64,000 bases of DNA, taken from the NCBI RefSeq assembly GCF_004664715.2, contig NC_051070.1:73040200-73104199 (forward strand), given 5' to 3'. The first letter of the stretch is position 1. The number at the start of each line of letters is the position of its first letter. This document shows, piece after piece, positions 12,590-35,944 of the stretch. Both the position numbers and the translations under genes were made by a program. The notes below the pieces were generated by a model. The model ran no database searches. It was given only the letters and a program-made list of their open reading frames with translations, and was not told the DNA's origin. Source of the DNA: Peromyscus leucopus (Eukaryota > Chordata > Mammalia > Rodentia > Cricetidae).

Positions 12590-13255
12590 TTTGGGGCTGG
12601 AGAAATGGCTCAGTCATTAAGAGAGCTCCTTGTTCTTACAGAGGGCCCAGCTTTGGTTCCCAGCACCCACAGCAGGTGGCTCACAATTGTTTGTAACTCC
12701 AGCTTCAGGGGCTCCAACACCCTCTTCACATGGTACACATGCAGACACATTAAATAAAAAAATAAGAAGGGGGTTTGATGTGGTGGTGCACGCCTTTAAT
12801 CACAGTACTTGGGAGGCAGAGCAGGCGGATCTCTGTGCCAGGGCTACACAGTGAGACTCTATCTAAAAAGTAGGAGTGGGGGCTGGAGAGATGGCTCAGC
12901 AGCTAACTGCACTTAGTGTTCTTGCAGCGATTCAGTTCCCAGCACCCATGTTCAGGTGGCTCACGCTGCCTGTAGCTCTCACTTCAGGGGATCCAACATC
13001 CTCTTTTGTCCACCAAGAACACATTATAATCAAATCTTTTAAAAATAAATATTTTTAAGAAATTTAAAATTATTTTTAATATTTTTAAATTACATGTATT
13101 TGTGGAGAGAAGGGTTTGTGCCTGTGAATGCAGATATGTACAGAGGCCAGATGTGTCCAGTCTGGAGCTCGCCCTGACCAGGGTGCTAGGAAGTAAAGCT
13201 GGTCCCCTGGAAAAGCACTACACACTTTTTGAGTGCTGAGCCATGTTTCCAGCCC
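12590..13255. repeat. B2/B3 - B1 - B2 - B3 SINE cluster
   Basis: Plus B2/B3 (about 12592-12765), plus B1 fragment (about 12770-12868), plus B2 (about 12880-13060) and minus B3 (about 13090-13255). Confidence 0.75.
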
Positions 13256-13334
13256 TCAACTCCATTTGTTGAAAAGATTTTTTTTTTGTTTTCACCCACT
13301 GAATGGTCTTGACATCTGTTTAGTTATTTTTCAC

Positions 13335-13675
13335 ACTGTGAAGACAAAATACCCTGCAAAAGCAGCTTCAGGGAGGAAGGTTTGTTCGGCTCGTGGTTCG
13401 AGGCTGTAGTCCATCAGCAGTGAAGGCATGGCAGCGGTGACCCCATCACGCTGCAGTCAGGAAGCAGAAAGCCATGAGTGCTTCTCCACTCGCTGTCTTT
13501 ATTCAGTCCTGGGCTCCAGCCTGCGTGGAATGGTGCTGCCCATGCTCCAGGCAGGTCCTCCCACTTCCGCTAACCTCTGGAGAAGTGTCCTCACAGAAAA
13601 ACCCAGTTCTGTTCCTACACCGTTCTAAGTCCCACCAAGTTCTACGTCAAAGGTTAACCATCATGGCACTTGTTG
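13335..13675 (+). repeat. Medium-reiteration rodent repeat (unnamed)
   Basis: The pattern gacaaaataccctgc ... agtccatcagcagtg ... gtcaggaagcagaaagc is one I recognise from many rodent loci. I cannot name the family with certainty (MaLR-type LTR or non-autonomous element). A 5' segment carries a frame of about 86 codons that is not a gene. Confidence 0.5.
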
Positions 13676-14199
13676 AGAGCCAGTGTGTGAAGTCTGCATG
13701 GATTTCCTTCTGCATTCTCAGCTCTGTCCCTTAACTGTGTCTGTCTTTTGGTAACATCACACCGTTTTCACACTGTAGCTTTGTAGTGAGTTGTAAAATC
13801 GGGAAGCGTGAGTGCTTCATCTCTGCTCATTTCAAGATTGTTTGGTTATTCAGGACAGATAATTTTACAATTCCATATGAACTTTAGGGTTATCTTGCTC
13901 ATTTCTTTAAAAGGTGGGGCTAGTGTTAGATCTAGAAACCCATGAAGACAGAATGTTCCCATTCACCTAGGTTCTTCCACCTGTGTATCAGCGTTCCCAG
14001 TGTACATTTACACTTGATGTGTTAAGTCCACTGTAACTTTTTCTGAATTGAAAATGAAAGCCTTGTGCATGTTAGATGTTCTACTACTGAACTATACCAG
14101 GGACCCTGTCATATTATTCTAATTTTCTTTTCAGATTATTCATTCCTCATGTTTAGAAAGTCTTGCTAATTTCAGCTCTAATATATTTTGATTGTAAAT

Positions 14200-14775
14200 C
14201 GTTTGCCTCTGCCTCCCAAGTGCTGGGATTGTGGGCATATGCTCCTACACCATGGGAGTCCACCTCCCACCTTTTGAAGGGTTCTTAGATGGAGGAGAGG
14301 GGATAAGAAAATATCAGATAGAAAGGTAGACCTAGACCATGAGGAGAAAGACAGAGACACAGGATAGCTTCAGGAGGGCCTGGGTCAATACCCAACAGCC
14401 TCAAGGTTTATTCAAAAGGGCTTTTTATCATATTCCAAGGGGGGGAGGCAAAAGCCCTCCCCCTTGCAAGATCAAAGCACACTGTACAGCCAAGTGTAGA
14501 TCCTTCCAAACACCTGGTAAACACTCCCATGGCCAAATCACCTCCTTATGCAGCCCTGCTGGGTAAAGCAAGCTCAGATTCTCTGACCATGAGTAAGTTC
14601 TCACTAGGAAACCTCTGTGGACTCCCACACTACATCTGTCTTCTTCAATTATTTCTATACATGGCATCATGTATAGTCCTGTCTCATATAGTCTAGGCTG
14701 GTCTGGAACTCACCTTGAAATGGTCCTCCTGCCTCTATCTGCCAGGTGCAGGATTATACATATCCATGCTTTTCT
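14200..14775 (-). repeat. LTR-like segment between B1 fragments
   Basis: About 14275-14650 has a non-SINE, LTR-like composition: a 'ggtttattcaaaagggc' end reminiscent of a reversed poly(A)/R region and G- and C-run motifs. It is flanked by B1 fragments at about 14200-14250 and 14668-14772. I infer a solo LTR fragment; the family is unknown. 13750-14190 and 14780-15250 show nothing identifiable. Confidence 0.4.
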
Positions 14776-15257
14776 TTTTAAAAACTATGTAAGGAGCTTA
14801 CATCAGCTATACCTAAATGGTTATATAAGATTAATTAAGACAGTACATCCACTTACAATGATAAATCTATTCTGTTGTAGTCTCACATAATTACATTTGG
14901 AAATAACTACAAAAAAATAGGTAAAATGTCATGAAAATATTTTTTTTATTGTAGCTTAAGAAGCCCTGCTTATGTCAATAGTCTGCATCTACCACTACCT
15001 CAGAAACATGGGCAATCACATTGTCTACATTTTTGTCAGAATGGGAAGCCCAAGCATCATCTGTGTTAGTCCATAAGCATGTCATTCTCGTTGACGTCTA
15101 ACTTCTTGTATATGTGACCCTTAAAGATGAGGTGACAGAGCAAGCCAAAGTTCCTTCCTATGCACCAAAACCACCAAGATCTAGGTTATTTTCAGTCACG
15201 TCTAACAGTGCCACTAAACTTTTCACTTGGTTGCTAGTGTTTCACTACCACCGTGTC

Positions 15258-15393
15258 TTTTTGGTTTTTTTCTGTGTAGCCCTGGCTATCCTGGAACTCA
15301 CTCTCTAGATCAGGCTGGACTGGAGCTCAGAGATTTGCCTATCTCTGCCTCCCTGGTGCTGTGATTACTGGTGCGTGCCACAATGCCTGGATA
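15258..15393 (-). repeat. B1 SINE
   Basis: Minus-strand B1: ctgtgtagccctggc ... ggtgctgtgattactgg. A further degenerate fragment lies at about 15645-15770. Confidence 0.75.
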
Positions 15394-15785
15394 CTATCAC
15401 AGTTTTTAAAGTTGCTATTTTTCTGAACAGCTCCTCAGACAGACATGCTCAATAGCCAGTGGCAGGCTGGGCCAGAGAGGGGCTGGGAGACGTAGGCTGA
15501 GCTCAGGGACCAGTGGCCACATCTGTGTCCTTAGGACTAACTACCATGGCTTGTATCTTCAGTAAAATACTGAATTTAAGTAATGAGAATGGACTTCCTG
15601 ATTTGACTTGGTTTTAAGTTCTTAAATCCTCTCCCCTTCTGTTTTTAGTCAAGGTCTCAGGTAGCCCAGAACTTGCTTTGTAGATAACTTTTTAAAATTT
15701 CTGATCCTTCTGCCCCCACCTCCTGAGTGCACCAGGACACCCACTTTGTGCAGTCCTGGGGATGAAACCAGAGATTTATTTACGC

Positions 15786-16268
15786 TATTAGTCAGGGTTC
15801 TCTAGAGTAACAGACCTTAAATAGAATGAATCTCTCTCTAGAAAAAGAAAGGGGATTTATTAGAATGATTTACAAGCTGTGGTCCAGCTAATCCAACAAC
15901 AGCTGCCCATGAACAGAAAGTACAAGAAACCAGTAGTTACTCATTCTACAAGGCTGAATATTTCATCTGGTCTTCAGTATACTCCAGATTCCCAAAGAAG
16001 CAGGTTCAAATGCCAATGCAGGAATGGGCTTGCTAGTGAGGGTGAGAGCAAGCAAGCAAAGAGAACTTCCTTCTTCCAAGTTCTTTATATAGGATTTCAG
16101 CAAAAGGTGTGGCCAAGATTTGAGGTGCGTCTTCCCACCCAAAAGATATGGATTAAAGGCTTGTCTTCCCACTTCAAATGGTTTAATTAAGCAAAACTTC
16201 CTCACAGGTGTGTCCAGACATTTTTTTGGGTTTGAGTTAATTCCAGATGTAGTCAAGCTGACAACCGA
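15786..16268 (+). repeat. Medium-reiteration repeat, 'gtcagggttctctagag' family (copy 1)
   Basis: A full-looking element from attagtcagggttctctag to agtcaagctgacaacc. I recognise it as a common rodent medium-copy repeat, possibly RMER1-type. It has no coding capacity. A second copy starts near 17155. Confidence 0.6.
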
Positions 16269-16664
16269 GAATACTCATCAGAGCTAGACAAGCACTCTTC
16301 CAACTGAGCTGCACACCCACCCAAGGATATATGCTTTGTATTATCTGCTATTAGGTATGAAGTTGGCAGTGCTTCTCAGATTCCTTTTCAGGGTGAGGAA
16401 GTACTCTTCCATTCCTGTTGAATGTCTGTCGTGAAATGGGTATTGAATTTTGTCCCAATGCCTTTTCTCTCCAGCCCCTACACTCACTTAACTCCTGGAC
16501 CATTCTCTAGCTCTTCTTCAATGTTATTAGTGGTATACTACTTAAGTGAGCGGGTAGATTTGACTAGATCACTCTCTTAACTCCTGGACCATTCTCTAGC
16601 CTCAGATAGACTTGGGATAATTAAGATTCTGATGGGAAAAGTGAGTCTTTAGAACCTGTATTCT

Positions 16665-16810
16665 GGGGCTGGGGAGATGGCTCAGTGGTTATGAGCACTC
16701 ACTGCTGTTCCAAAGGTCCTGAGTTCAATTCCCAGCACCCACTTGGCAACTCACAACTGCCTGATGCCCTCTTCTGGTGTGTAGAGGCACATGCTGACAA
16801 AGTACCCATA

Positions 16811-16845
<35 letters not shown>

Positions 16846-16865
16846 ATCTTAAAAAAAAAAAAAAC
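16665..16865 (+). repeat. B2 SINE with (AAAT)n tail
   Basis: gctggggagatggctcagtg ... ttcaattcccagcaccc, then about ten AAAT units and an A-rich tail. A short B2 5' fragment follows at about 17100-17150. Confidence 0.85.
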
Positions 16866-17154
16866 AAAAAAACAAACCTGTACTCTGTCTACAGTTACAT
16901 TTAACAGACACCAGTTGGCAGGGAAAAAAAATGAATCTAGCAGGGAAAAGCATTAGCCCTCATTAGTGTCCCTCAGTGGAGAGGCTATATACTGTGAGAA
17001 AATAGAATCCAATGTAACCTGTCACTAGTGGTGGGATACAGAGGGCAACGGGTACTTCCTGGAAATGAGATATAGTGATATCAGAGGAAATAAGTATTTG
17101 AGGTCTGAGATGGCTCAGTGGTTATGAGCACACACTGCTCTTGCAGACTACTTG

Positions 17155-18185
17155 TATTACAGTTCTCTAAAGGAATAACAGAACTGAGAGAATGAGCAAA
17201 TGTATATATACATATATACATATATATACACACATTTTTACATATAATTATATATATGTAAATATAAATATATATAATTATATATATATTTGGGGGGTTC
17301 AAGACAGGGTTTCTCTGTGTAGCTTTGGAACCTGTCCTGGAATTTGCTCTGTAGACCAGGCTAGCTTTGAACTCAGAGATCCACCAAGTCTGGGATTTAT
17401 GGCGTGCACCACCACCGCCTGGCCATATTTTATTTTTTTAAGGAGACTTACAGTGGCTTACAGGCTATAGTCTAGTAGTTTAACAATGGCTATCTCCCAA
17501 TGGAAAGGCCAAGAATCTGGAGGTCGTTCATTCCACGAGGCTGGATATTTTAGACTGTTTCAATCTGGTGCTGGAGTCCTAGGAAATGCCTAGAATGTTC
17601 CTGGTCTTCAGTCTGCATTGGAGTTCCAAAGACCAATCAAAGAATGCCTCAGTCACAGGATAGATGAACTTGCCGGGAAGTGCAAGAGCAAGCAGGCCAA
17701 AGTCAAAGCTTCCTTCTTCCAGGCCTTTCCATGCAGCTGTGTAGTTGGAATTTTCTTTGGGCGACTTGCCAGCTCCCAAATAATGACATGGAGACTTCTT
17801 ATTAATTATGAAAGCTCAGCCTTTAGCTTAGGCTTGTCCCACTAGCTCTTATGACTTAACCTGTTTCTCTTCATCTACATTTTGCCTTGGGGCTTTTTAC
17901 CTTTAATTCTGTATGTCCTGCTTTCCTGCTTCCTCCATGTCTGTCTAGCTGGCGGGCCCCTGGAATCAGGTGTCTTAGGCATGCAAGGCAAACAAATGTA
18001 ACACATCTTTACATAGTTAAACTAATGACCCCCAACAGGGTTGCCACCAGATGCTGTAGCCCCACTCTAGGGGAGCTTTTTCCATCCCAGATGATCCAGT
18101 CAAGAAAATCCCTCATAGGCATGCCCAGCTGCTTGGGTTGATTACAGGTATAGTTAAGCTGATTTACCAAGATCAGCCATCATAG
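17155..18185 (+). repeat. Nested repeat: medium-reiteration element (copy 2) split by (AT)n/B1 and an LTR-like insert
   Basis: The same family as 15786-16268 begins at about 17155, resumes at 17440-17740 and ends at about 18030-18180. The gaps hold a TA-rich tract (17200-17290), a minus B1 (about 17293-17425) and an LTR-like segment (about 17745-18028) whose 'aatgacatggagac' core recurs at 59170. Confidence 0.6.
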
Positions 18186-18189
18186 GGCC

Positions 18190-18560
18190 CTGTAACGCTA
18201 GCTCCCTCTGCTGGCATCTGCACTCACGTGCACATAACCACACAGACACTTCAGAAATATGCACATAGTTAAAAACAAATCTAAAAAACAGAGTGTGGCT
18301 GCACATATCTGTAATCCCAAAATTTTGGGGTGCAAAGGACTGAACTGCTGGCCATCAGCCTCTCTCCAGATAAGAGCCTTTGTCTCAAGAAGACAGTGTG
18401 GCAAGCTGTGGTGGTGAACGACTTTAAAATGAGCACTCTAGAGGCAGCGGCAGGCGGATCCAAGTTGGAGGCTAGCCTGGTCTATAGAGTAAGTTCCAGG
18501 ACAGCCAAGGCTACACAGAGAAACTCTGTCTCAAAAAACCAACCAAACAAACAAACAAGG
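18190..18560 (+). repeat. SINE fragments and B1 next to the Parp2 3' end
   Basis: A B3-like 3' fragment (about 18190-18285), then degenerate and complete plus-strand B1 sequence (about 18396-18545). Confidence 0.65.
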
Positions 18561-18679
18561 GGATAGTATGAAGAGTGCTAGAGTATACTCCAATGACCTT
18601 CCTCTGGCCTCTGTGTGTGCACACAAGCATGCACACCACACACGAAGAATAAGTGTTTGGAGAAGTAAAGCCCAAAGAA

Positions 18680-18793
18680 GCCAGAGATAGGTTTTTATTA
18701 TTTTATCAAACAAAATATCAAAAAGTTAAAAAACATAATATTGCTTGATTCTTGTTTGAAGACTGTATCCTCTCTTGCTTATTTGATCAACAT
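18680..18793 (-). terminator. Parp2: Parp2 3'UTR and poly(A) signal
   Basis: The minus-strand hexamer AATAAA is at 18694-18699 (read as TTTATT on the plus strand), about 95 nt after the stop codon. No earlier hexamer is seen. The short 3'UTR ends close to a B1/ID-rich block at 18.19-18.55 kb. Confidence 0.75.
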
Positions 18794-30836
<12,043 letters not shown>

Positions 30837-30849
30837 GGCGCTCGAGTCC

Positions 30850-30857
30850 TGACGTCA
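30850..30857. promoter_or_regulatory. CRE palindrome (CREB/ATF site)
   Basis: Perfect TGACGTCA lies 14 bp upstream of the Parp2 start codon, in the 5'UTR or core promoter of Parp2. It is a consensus CREB/ATF site; occupancy is inference. Confidence 0.7.
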
Positions 30858-30922
30858 TCACCCCCAGCCCAGCCGGGATATGCGGGCTTCTTCTCCGGAG
30901 CGGGAGGCGGGCATAAAGGCGC

Positions 30923-30930
30923 ATGCAAAT
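30923..30930 (+). promoter_or_regulatory. Octamer motif of the Rpph1 distal sequence element
   Basis: Exact ATGCAAAT, the Oct-1 (POU2F1) site, lies about 95 bp upstream of the Rpph1 RNA start. The compact spacing resembles the human H1 promoter. Confidence 0.8.
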
Positions 30931-30960
30931 CAAGACCGCCGCGCCGTGCTTTGTGGGAAA

Positions 30961-31004
30961 CCACCGTCACTGTAACAGGCGTCCCGCTTCCGAGGCTTAT
31001 TAAG
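30961..31004 (+). promoter_or_regulatory. PSE-like element and TATA-like box of Rpph1
   Basis: The PSE-like block beginning ccaccgtcactgtaa at 30961 would bind SNAPc. The TATA-like ttattaag at 30997-31004 lies 21-28 bp before the predicted RNA start. PSE plus TATA directs RNA polymerase III with TFIIIB-BRF2. The PSE is called by position and loose similarity, so it is less certain than the octamer. Confidence 0.7.
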
Positions 31005-31024
31005 CTCGCCGGCCACCGCTTTGC

Positions 31025-31328
31025 GGCGGGCGGGGGAAGCTCATCAGCGGGGCCACGCGCTGAGTGCTCGTCACTCCCCGGCCCCTGGGAAGGTCTGAGA
31101 CTGGGGCCTCCCGCGGCCCTAACCGGGCTCTCCCCGAGCGGGGAGGTGAGTTCCCAGAGAGCAGGGCTCCACGCGTGGGCAAGACTGGGCAGGAGAGGCC
31201 CCGAGTGGGCGGATGCCTCCCTCGCCGGAGCTTGGAACAGACTCACGGCCAGCTAGAGCGAGTTCAATGGCTGAGGTGAGGTACCTCGCGGACCTCATAA
31301 CCCAATTCAGACTACTCTCCCCCGCCTT
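31025..31328 (+). ncRNA. Rpph1: Rpph1, RNase P RNA component H1
   Basis: Catalytic RNA of nuclear RNase P, which removes 5' leaders from pre-tRNAs. The sequence contains ggaagctcatcag, gactgggcaggaga and gttcaatggctgaggtgagg, which I recognise as vertebrate RNase P conserved regions. The terminal helix P1 is visible: 31029-31036 (GGCGGGGG) pairs perfectly with 31319-31326 (CCCCCGCC). A TTTTT terminator follows at 31327. The 5' end is set by comparison with human H1 RNA and by the TATA distance, so it may be off by a few bases. Length is about 304 nt against 341 in human; most of the deficit is in the hairpin after gactgggcagg (about 31187-31210), which fits a shortened P12. Open reading frames across it are not genes. 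Confidence 0.94.
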
Positions 31329-31331
31329 TTT
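31327..31331 (+). terminator. Pol III terminator of Rpph1
   Basis: A run of five T residues directly follows the 3' strand of helix P1, the usual Pol III stop signal. Confidence 0.85.
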
Positions 31332-31859
31332 GGGACTTTTACATCTTAAGTGACGGTGCTAAGACTGTGCACCGTTCTTCTCTGACCAAGTTTGAGAGCT
31401 GCACAGATCTGTGGATTAAAACATAAATATCTAGAATAGAGTTGGATAACATAACCCTTTTGCAAAACATATGTTCTCCCCCTTTTGCTGGATTATTGGC
31501 ATATATTTTAGCCATTTGTTTAGCAAAAATAGACGTAGCTCATATCCTCATGTATGTAGCTTGCAATTGGGAATATCCTGTAATATATACTATAATATAA
31601 ATATATTATATATGTAATTACAAAAGCAAAAGTGAACCTGTAGCTGGAACAAGTACTCAGGAAAAGCTTGTAGTATCATAGAAAACCACAATAGAAGAGC
31701 AGGCTAGGGAATTCCTCACCAGAGCAAACGAGCCGAGTCGAGCCAAGAACACGTGGAGGAACACTGAGTCAGGAGACGCATTTGAGAGGGGAGTGGAATA
31801 GACCTCATAGCAAGCCAGACTTTCCTTACCAAGGTCGGAAGCGGTGACTAATATTCAGA

Positions 31860-34430
31860 AACAAAAATTTTGATCATAGTCTCCCATCTCCTCCCAGATT
31901 CTTCCCACCTCCCCACCCATCCAACTCCATGCCTTCTTGCTCTTGACTTAAAAAACAGGCAATTAAAAGATAAATAAAAAACACAAGTGACATGTACACC
32001 TGCTACCGACACACACACAAACCCCAAAACAAATTAAAAAAAAAAAAAAAAAAAAAGCTGGGTGTGGTGGTGAATGCCTTTAATCCTGGACGCTGGAGGA
32101 AGAGGCATGCCTGTCTCTGAGTTAAGGCTAGCCTGGTCTACAGCGTGAATTCCAGGACACCCAGCGAAACAGAGAAGCCCTCTTGGAAAACAAAACAAAA
32201 GAATAAAGACATAAATAAAGGGGGAGGGAGGGTTGGCTGGAGAGATGGCTCAGCGGTTAAGAGCACTGGCTACTCTTTCCAGAGGACCCGGGTTTGGTTC
32301 CCAGCAACCACATGGTGGCTCACAACTGTCTGTTAACTCCAGTTCCAAGGGATCTGATGCCCTCACACAGACACAGATGCAGGCAAAACACCAATGTACA
32401 TAAAATAAGCAAAAAGTTTAAAAAATAAATAAAAAGCACAAACATATACACGCAGAGACACACACCAAAACAAACCCCACACAAACACAAAGTAGGACAA
32501 GCGGGCGGTGGTGGCGCAGGCCTTTAATCCCAGCTCGACTGTCTCAAGGGGGGCGGGGCGTAACAAAACCACAGAGTTAGAAACCATAACATACAAGCAA
32601 AAGACCAGTAAAGTGAAAAGGGGCCAAACAGTATGAGACAAACAATCTCCAAAGTGACCACGGATTTGTTTTGTGTTGGACCTCTCCTGCTGGGTATAGG
32701 GCCTGCCCTTACATGTGGTTAATTATAAACCCTGTAAGACTCTGTTAGAGAAAACTGATGTTGCTCTGTAAGCAGCAGGTGTCAATTGAGGATATCCTCT
32801 TGGTTAGAGGTGGGGGCTTGTGTCCGGAGATGGCACCCCACCTGGCTTGGACATGTGCAGGCCCTGTGCATCCTGCCATGTGAGTTAGGTTTATGTCTTT
32901 GGTGTCTTCCATCGCCACTGGCTTTTATGATTTTTCTGTTTCCTTTTCCATGTAGTTCCCTGAACGCTGCTGAGGGGAGGAGTTTGATAAAGACATCCCA
33001 TTTAGGACTGAGTGTTCCAAAGTCTCTCTGTACATTGTCCAGTTGTGGGGTTCTATATTAGTTCCCATCGACTGCAGGAAGAAGCATCTCTTCCTCAGGG
33101 TAGAATGCCATTAGGAGTCATTTTATTCCTTTTGGAAAACAATAGTATTTGGTTTTCTCCTAGGTCCTAGGTCTGGTCTCAGGTTCTTGACCACCTGAGC
33201 AGTATTAGGCATGGGTTCTACCCCAAGCAGTGGCCCTTAAATCCACCCAGACAATGGTGGGTTACTCCAACATCTTGTGCATCACTATCACACCAGCATA
33301 TCATACAAGTAGATCACTATTGGAGACCGAAGGGTTTGCAGCTGGCTTGCTTACCTCTCTCCTCTGGTAGTGAGAGACTAGGAGCTAGACTCACTATGAG
33401 GCAGAAAGAGAGGGAGAGGGGCCATGGCTAGATAATAAATGTGGCAATTTTTCAAGAATGGCCAGCTTCTTCTTTACTCTCCTGGCTTGAGACAAAAGCC
33501 TGGCACCTGCAAACAAGTGCTCTGTAGGCTTTTGTTTCCCACCAGTAGCTCCCATGAGGATGGGCTGGCATAGTGAGTTCAAGGCCTGGTCCAGACATGC
33601 CGCACAGCAATTCTGGGCCAACTAACCACCCTAGCTTTCTTCAAACTGACCAACCCTAAATTAGGGGAAGAAAACTCTTCAAAGGATTTAAAACTCCCTT
33701 TCCTAGAGCAGAGATTGTATTTTTGGCTTTCCAAGGCCCCCCCCCCCTTTGCAGAGGGTCTTCTCCTCTGTGTGTCTGCTGCATATGTGTGTTTCCTCAC
33801 CCCCAATAAACACCTTTCTTCAATTGCGGGTTCTGTCTGCGGTGCTTGAGATTTCTCTGCTGCTACCTGTTATACTTTTTGTTGTTGTTGTAGTTATAGG
33901 TTTTCTTGCCTTTTGATTTTTTAACTGGCAGAGAAAAGTGAACCTGACCAAGACCTTAAGACTGTATCATTTCAAGACCCCTAAACTGTATCAGTAGTGT
34001 GCAGAGTACCTTCCAGTACCATGAAAAGTGGTCAGTAGGGATGAAGGCTCTAGCTAGGCACTAGTTTGACGCCTCCATATTCAATGAGATATGTACGTAT
34101 CATTTTTAGCAATAGGGTCTTACCATCAGTTTGCAGAGAGCAACCAATATCTTGGCAATAGACTTAGTTGTTTGGGGGTTTCCATGGAGCCCCTTTGGCC
34201 AACAACTCAGTTGCTGCAGGCCGCAGGAATATATCATAAGAACTCAGCTGGTTATGGCAAAGTCACTGCCTGGAGGGATCAGGGAATTCCTCCAGAGGAA
34301 GCCAAATCCCAAGGAGTTTTTGGTGTTACTTGGCTTGTTATATATCAGCTGTCTTCTGTTATGAAAATCATGTGTGCCTTCAGAGTTTTCCCAATTGATT
34401 TTTCCCTAAGGAGGGCTAACAGTGTGGACT
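31860..34430 (-). mobile_element. L1 (Lx-like) LINE sequence, antisense, with nested insertions
   Basis: Phrases such as catcccatttaggactgagt and gtcattttattcc, and the 'cagagtaccttccagtacc' segment, are ones I know from rodent L1 in antisense orientation. It is interrupted by a plus B1 (about 32055-32195), a plus B2 (about 32233-32440), a B1 fragment (about 32497-32545) and an LTR-like block (33370-33995). No ORF remains. 31332-31860 shows nothing identifiable. Confidence 0.6.
33370..33995 (+). mobile_element. LTR-like insertion inside the L1
   Basis: It begins about tgagagactagg and carries AATAAA at 33807-33812 followed by a 'cttcaattgcgggttctg' segment like an R/U5 region. L1 sequence resumes at about 33996 (gtgtgcagagtacc). 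I infer an old solo LTR of an endogenous retrovirus; no viral coding sequence is seen. Confidence 0.5.
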
Positions 34431-34434
34431 GATC

Positions 34435-35940
34435 ACTCTCTGGACAGACACATCCCAGGTATTTGGAGAACTGCCTCAGGAAAGGCTTTCTCTGGAATCA
34501 GATATCTCCCTTGGCCACTTTCAAGGACTAGCAGTAATAACAGTCCACATGCAAGTCTCCTAATTTAAGACAAATTCCACAAGGAGACACTGCCTAGGTC
34601 AGGTGGATGTTCAGTAATAGCTTTACATAATTTAGCTCAGACCCTCCTTTCTTACGGCCTTACTAACTTTATAGACCTCTAACTCCTTATCTAACCACTT
34701 CTAGGAATATTTGGATAACCTTCTGCACTGACAGCTATGCTCAGCCAGAACCCCAGTTCTAGCCTCCCTGTAATTATCATCATTGGCAGCATCTGGCCAG
34801 GTCCATCCCCAGATGGAGGAAAGTACCTTATCAGAGATACCTCTGTACTCTCTAAGTACAGATTTAAGCATCCGGGCTACTTGTTTGAGAAGGCCTGGCC
34901 GATGTGCCAATTAAGCTTTACTTCCTCCTTTCCCAAACCTTACCTCTAGTTCCAGATCTCCCTTTAACTATCACCAAAGGCATCTAGCTGTACACAGGTT
35001 GCCTAGCGACTGAGCACACTTTCCCCCACCTTGCAGAAAAACGGCAGATAGCTTGGACAGATAGGAGCCACAGGAAAAAAGAAGACAGTATTATTTTCTC
35101 CCATTGACCTAGCAACTTATAGATTCTTAACATTTTCTACCAATCATGTTTAAGATTATAGTTGAGCACATAAGATCCCTCTTCTTAGATATTACCTGAA
35201 TTTAGCCTTTAGTTAATTCATTTACCCATTGGACACTTCCCTTTGGGGTTGCAAATGATAATTAACGGTTATTGCCTCCCTATATGATTCTTATCACCCC
35301 TCCATTTGACCCTGGAAGCCTGGTTTTGCACTACTAAGGGAATACTGCTTGTAAGTGTATATATACCAGGACTCCCAGGGCACAGGAGGACAGAGAAGAA
35401 AAAAGAGTATGGAAGAACTAGACGGATAAGAACTTGAGAGGAACAAACTGAGATGGGGAAGAACAAGTTGAGGAAGAACAAGATGGGGAGAGAGGAGATG
35501 GGAGAGGAGATAATATGGGAAGGAACAAGATGGATGAGAACCTAGAAGGGGCAGAACTAGATGAAGGAATTAAGATAGAACCTAGAGGGGACCGCAGACA
35601 AGTGTAGAGAGAAATCAGGCTAAAAATGAGCTAAATATGAGAGCAGAATATAAGCTTGTAACTGACACAGAATAATAAAGTATATGGACTATGGAGTTTT
35701 GTGTACATAGATTCATTTCTTCTCATCAAAGATTAATTATCAGCTGGTTGTAGATTCTTCCCAGACCCTGGGAGGGGACTATTGAGGGGCTGGACCCCCA
35801 TAGTCCTCGATACTCAGTTCCATGTAACCCATTCCTGGCACTGGAGGCTTCTCTTGGTGGTGAGAGGTGTTTAGTTGGGGCTTTATCACCCCTATTATTT
35901 GGCAACTGCATTTAGATTTCTTTCATACATGTATATATTT
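34435..35940 (+). mobile_element. Probable LTR-retrotransposon remnant (unclassified)
   Basis: Low-complexity, non-SINE sequence with a TATA-like tatatata at 35358-35365, a purine-rich 'agatggggaagaacaag' repeated zone (35450-35560) and AATAAA at 35672-35677. The layout resembles an LTR with U3-R-U5 order. It has no coding remnant and the assignment is tentative. Confidence 0.35.
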
Positions 35941-35944
35941 TAAG

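Larger units (their letters stand above)
30837..31024. promoter_or_regulatory. Shared bidirectional promoter of Parp2 (Pol II) and Rpph1 (Pol III)
   Basis: Only 188 bp separate the Parp2 ATG from the predicted 5' end of Rpph1, so both promoters overlap. In order from the Parp2 side: a perfect CRE palindrome TGACGTCA (30850-30857), an octamer ATGCAAAT (30923-30930), a ZNF143/Staf-like site (30946-30960, ttcccacaaagc on the minus strand), a PSE-like block (30961-30979) and a TATA-like ttattaag (30997-31004). The octamer plus Staf site form the distal element expected of a type 3 Pol III promoter such as H1. The PSE-to-TATA start distance is 36 nt, as I recall for human H1. The shared arrangement has been reported for mouse Parp-2 and RNase P RNA. 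Confidence 0.9.

Noticed and set aside
15879..16190. 103-codon open frame
   Set aside because: It lies wholly inside a medium-reiteration repeat, and the second copy near 17.4 kb does not keep the frame.
16480..16605. Repeated 'ttaactcctggaccattctctagc' pair about 85 bp apart
   Set aside because: A single short local duplication without further structure; no function suggested.
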